Assembly: GCA_947253155.1 (NCBI GenBank)
Contig: CAMXYK010000016.1
Coordinates: 1 to 22,454 of the forward strand
DNA: 22,454 nucleotides
DNA from: an uncultured Bifidobacteriaceae bacterium
GTDB lineage: Bacteria > Actinomycetota > Actinomycetes > Actinomycetales > Bifidobacteriaceae
Reading direction: 5' to 3'
Part shown: piece by piece, positions 21,635-22,454 of the stretch
How positions within the stretch are numbered: the stretch's first letter is position 1
Layout of the letters: each line of letters starts with the position of its first letter
The notes under the pieces: model-generated
The model's input: only the letters and a program-made list of their open reading frames with translations
What the model was told of the DNA's origin: nothing
Databases searched by the model: none
Made by a program: the position numbers and the translations under genes

Positions 21635-22333
21635 ATGGATAAAGCACAGCAAGATGCGCTTAAAAAAGCAGCTGGCATTGAAGCCGCAAAAATCGTAAAG
21701 AATGGCATGATGGTTGGCCTCGGCACCGGCTCCACCGTTCGTTTTTTGGTAGACGAGCTCGGCCGCAGAGTTAAGGAAGAAGGCTTAAGCTTTACAGGCG
21801 TCACAACTTCCCGCCGCACGCAAGAGCAGGCTGAAGGCTACGGAATTAAGATCCTCGACATTAACGAAGTCGATCATATTGACGTCACCATCGACGGCTC
21901 CGACGAAGTCGATAAGAACTTCAACGGCATTAAAGGCGGCGGCGCAGCTCTGCTTTGGGAAAAGATTGTTGCTATTAACTCCGATCGCATTGTGTGGATT
22001 GTGGACGCAAGCAAGGTTGTTGACACAATCGGCAAGTTCCCACTTCCAGTTGAGGTGATTCCATTCGGATCCGCGCAAGTGATTCGTAAGTTCGAAAAGC
22101 GCGGATACAAGCCAGTTTTGCGCCTTGACGCAGACGGCAAGGAAGTGCGCACCGACGAAAACAACTTCGTGGTTGACTTGCATATGGAGCGCATTGAGCA
22201 TCCGCAAGAGCTTGCGAAGGATTTGATTGAGACCGTCGGCGTCGTAGAACACGGCTTGTTCTTGAACATGGTTGACACGGTGATCGTAGGCGACCCTAAC
22301 GGCCCTCGCACCCTTACCAACCCAAATAAGTAA
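21635..22333 (+). CDS. rpiA: Ribose-5-phosphate isomerase A
   Basis: RpiA interconverts ribose 5-phosphate and ribulose 5-phosphate in the pentose phosphate pathway and, in bifidobacteria, feeds the phosphoketolase route. The 232-residue product is of normal length and has the substrate loop GLGTGSTVRFLVDELG (28-43), the catalytic IDGSDEVD (86-93), KGGGAALLWEKI (100-111) with the catalytic Glu109, and the C-terminal VEHGLFLNMVDTVIVGD. The start has AGGA five bases upstream. It is monocistronic, followed by a terminator 13 bp after the stop. Confidence 0.96.
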   Translation: MDKAQQDALKKAAGIEAAKIVKNGMMVGLGTGSTVRFLVDELGRRVKEEGLSFTGVTTSRRTQEQAEGYGIKILDINEVDHIDVTIDGSDEVDKNFNGIKGGGAALLWEKIVAINSDRIVWIVDASKVVDTIGKFPLPVEVIPFGSAQVIRKFEKRGYKPVLRLDADGKEVRTDENNFVVDLHMERIEHPQELAKDLIETVGVVEHGLFLNMVDTVIVGDPNGPRTLTNPNK

Positions 22334-22346
22334 CGAAACTAATCGC

Positions 22347-22378
22347 AAAATAGAGTCAGCTTTTGCTGACTCTATTTT
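22347..22378 (+). terminator. Intrinsic terminator of rpiA
   Basis: AAAATAGAGTCAGC (22347-22360) and GCTGACTCTATTTT (22365-22378) form a perfect stem with a TTTT loop. The AT-rich base of the stem supplies an A tract and a T tract, so it could work in both directions. Confidence 0.9.
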
Positions 22379-22383
22379 TCTAT

Positions 22384-22454
22384 TGTGGCGCGAGTTCTTT
22401 TTAATGTGGCGCGAGTTTTGGGGGATTTCTCTCCTCGCACGTCCCGTCCTTCGT
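22384..22454. repeat. Partial second copy of the MITE-like element (cut by window end)
   Basis: Bases 22401-22454 match 18051-18105 with about four differences, including the inverted-end sequence GAGTTTTGGGGGATTTCTCT. The TGTGGCGCGAGTT motif appears twice here (22384 and 22405). The element runs out of the window. Confidence 0.8.

Overview
The window looks like a chromosomal segment of a low-GC member of the Bifidobacteriaceae, most likely Gardnerella (inference). The grounds are the actinobacterial rpsF-ssb-rpsR-rplI order, a bifidobacterial-type phosphoglucomutase, a GlxR/Crp-type regulator, Ala/Lys-rich secreted proteins, AT-leaning codon use, and several genes with no Shine-Dalgarno but a -10-like box just before the ATG. 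No rRNA, tRNA, CRISPR array, transposase or prophage gene was seen.

Layout. 1-2440: a minus-strand operon, rpsF-ssb-rpsR-rplI, with a leader hairpin that can pair with the rpsF Shine-Dalgarno (candidate S6:S18 control) and an intrinsic terminator after rplI. 2529-6464: two tandem, secreted, coiled-coil-rich surface-type proteins on the minus strand. They share a perfectly identical 495-bp 3' end, near-identical signal peptides and 5' leaders, and two N-terminal modules that occur in opposite order in the two proteins. The upstream gene is driven by a promoter whose spacer holds a run of nine C/G, a classic phase-variation arrangement. A promoter-terminator pair between them may define a small transcript. 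6759-9043: a DeoR-type repressor (minus) divergent from pyrD (plus). 9054-12323: a Crp/Fnr regulator followed by a class A penicillin-binding protein (minus). 12349-15641: an L,D-transpeptidase translationally coupled (ATGA overlap) to a DUF2183/App1 HAD-type phosphatase. 15817-18027: an alpha/beta hydrolase divergent from a diacylglycerol-kinase-family lipid kinase. 18416-22378: pgm, an RNase HI with an unusual C-terminal extension, and rpiA, all plus strand, each closely associated with hairpins or repeats.

Themes. Three neighbouring loci act on the envelope: the PBP, the L,D-transpeptidase with its coupled phosphatase, and the lipid kinase. The two surface proteins add a variable outer layer. 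Pgm and RpiA are central sugar-phosphate enzymes. Intergenic DNA is rich in repeats: a five-unit array of exact 53-bp period, a MITE-like element with inverted ends and a second partial copy at the window edge, a TGTGGCGCGAGTT motif after three plus-strand genes, and several long palindromes.

The strongest candidate for a little-described system is the tandem surface-protein locus (2529-6464): switchable promoter, shared hairpin leader, module shuffling and an apparently recently homogenised C-terminal half with an unusual LGKTG sorting-like tail.
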